The translations under genes and the position numbers were made by a program. Under the pieces are notes generated by a model, which worked only from the letters and a program-made list of their open reading frames with translations, searched no databases and was not told the DNA's origin. A DNA stretch of 14,683 nucleotides, taken from NCBI GenBank assembly GCA_945874855.1, contig CAMCIP010000033.1, positions 1 through 14,683 of the forward strand, read 5' to 3'. The DNA is from Brevundimonas vancanneytii (GTDB taxonomy: Bacteria; Pseudomonadota; Alphaproteobacteria; Caulobacterales; Caulobacteraceae). This document shows, piece by piece, positions 14,431 to 14,683 of the stretch. Each line of letters opens with the position of its first letter. Position 1 is the first letter of the stretch.

Positions 14431-14683
14431 GCGGCCAGCGCCCGATCCGGATGCGACAGGAGGGCGGCGGCGCGACGACGCTCCGCCAGCAGCGCCTCAA
14501 AGGCCGGAACCGCGCCGTCGCGCTCGATCAGGGTAGGCCGCGGGCCAATTCGGTCGATCAAACGCACGAACAGCGCCCAGACGGCATCATCTACCGGCGC
14601 ATCATGGGAATCGATCAGCAGGGTCTCGCCGAGGATCGGGTCCGGCCGATGTCCGGCCAGATGGATCTCGCCCACCAGGTCTC
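14427..14683 (-). CDS. DUF692/MNIO family iron enzyme, C-terminal part only (5' end outside window)
   Basis: Multinuclear non-heme iron-dependent oxidative enzyme (MNIO, formerly DUF692; BufB, MbnB and HvfB are relatives). Members modify cysteine-containing peptides, for example forming thiooxazole or oxazolone. Only the last 84 residues are here. The diagnostic DLVGEIHLAGH motif is at the window edge, followed by LLIDSHDAPVDDAVWALF, then the family end PTLIERDGAVPAFEALLAER. Family length is about 280 residues, so roughly 200 N-terminal residues and any precursor peptide gene lie beyond 14683. A GTG at 14675 is an internal valine, not the start, because the motif continues upstream of it. The stop overlaps the DUF2063 ATG as ATGA. 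Confidence 0.9.
   Translation of the reverse strand, partial: DLVGEIHLAGHRPDPILGETLLIDSHDAPVDDAVWALFVRLIDRIGPRPTLIERDGAVPAFEALLAERRRAAALLSHPDRALAA

Noticed and set aside
13709..14500. Upstream extension of the DoxX reading frame
   Set aside because: It overlaps the DUF2063 gene in another frame; the real DoxX start is the ATGA-coupled ATG at 13708.
14427..14675. Stand-alone 82-residue protein starting at the GTG at 14675
   Set aside because: The DUF692 motif continues upstream of this codon to the window edge, so this is the C-terminus of a longer MNIO protein.

Overview
The window is GC-rich chromosomal DNA of a Caulobacterales alphaproteobacterium, most likely Caulobacteraceae (Caulobacter or Brevundimonas type). 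The main evidence is a minus-strand flagellar operon in the order fliF-fliG-fliH(flbE)-fliN-flbD, the known Caulobacter fliF operon order. Its promoter region holds a CtrA-like box and a FlbD(ftr)-like palindrome. Genus is inferred; no rRNA or tRNA gene is present to test it.

Layout. (1) 1-5080: the fliF operon, read right to left: MS-ring FliF, switch protein FliG, export stator FliH/FlbE, C-ring FliN, and the sigma-54 activator FlbD (cut by the window edge). The genes are almost back to back. (2) 5127-7536: leucine dehydrogenase, a lipoprotein-type alpha/beta hydrolase and a small DUF3253 protein, all minus strand; the last two overlap at GTGA. (3) 7564-7760: a 197-bp divergent intergenic region with two different 9-bp tandem repeats and a hairpin. 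(4) 7761-9558: a PaaI-type thioesterase (+), converging on an unrecognised multi-spanning membrane protein (-), then a glutathione S-transferase (-). (5) 9590-10864: a CNT-family nucleoside transporter (-). It is divergent, across 138 bp with two adjacent palindromes, from (6) 11003-13270 (+): a secreted caspase-like (C14) protein carrying four PPC-like beta-sandwich repeats. (7) 13280-14683 (-): a translationally coupled MNIO(DUF692)-DUF2063-DoxX cassette, the layout known from bufferin/gig-type RiPP operons. The MNIO gene is cut by the right edge, so any precursor peptide gene lies outside the window.

How it works together: the flagellar genes form one assembly and regulatory unit in which FlbD, the last visible gene, probably feeds back on the fliF promoter. 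The middle block is metabolic housekeeping with no single pathway visible. The most interesting parts are the PPC4-caspase protein and the partial MNIO cassette, which face each other tail to tail with only 9 bp between their stop codons. No insertion sequence, CRISPR array, phage gene or stable RNA was seen. No gene-free stretch exceeds 200 bp.
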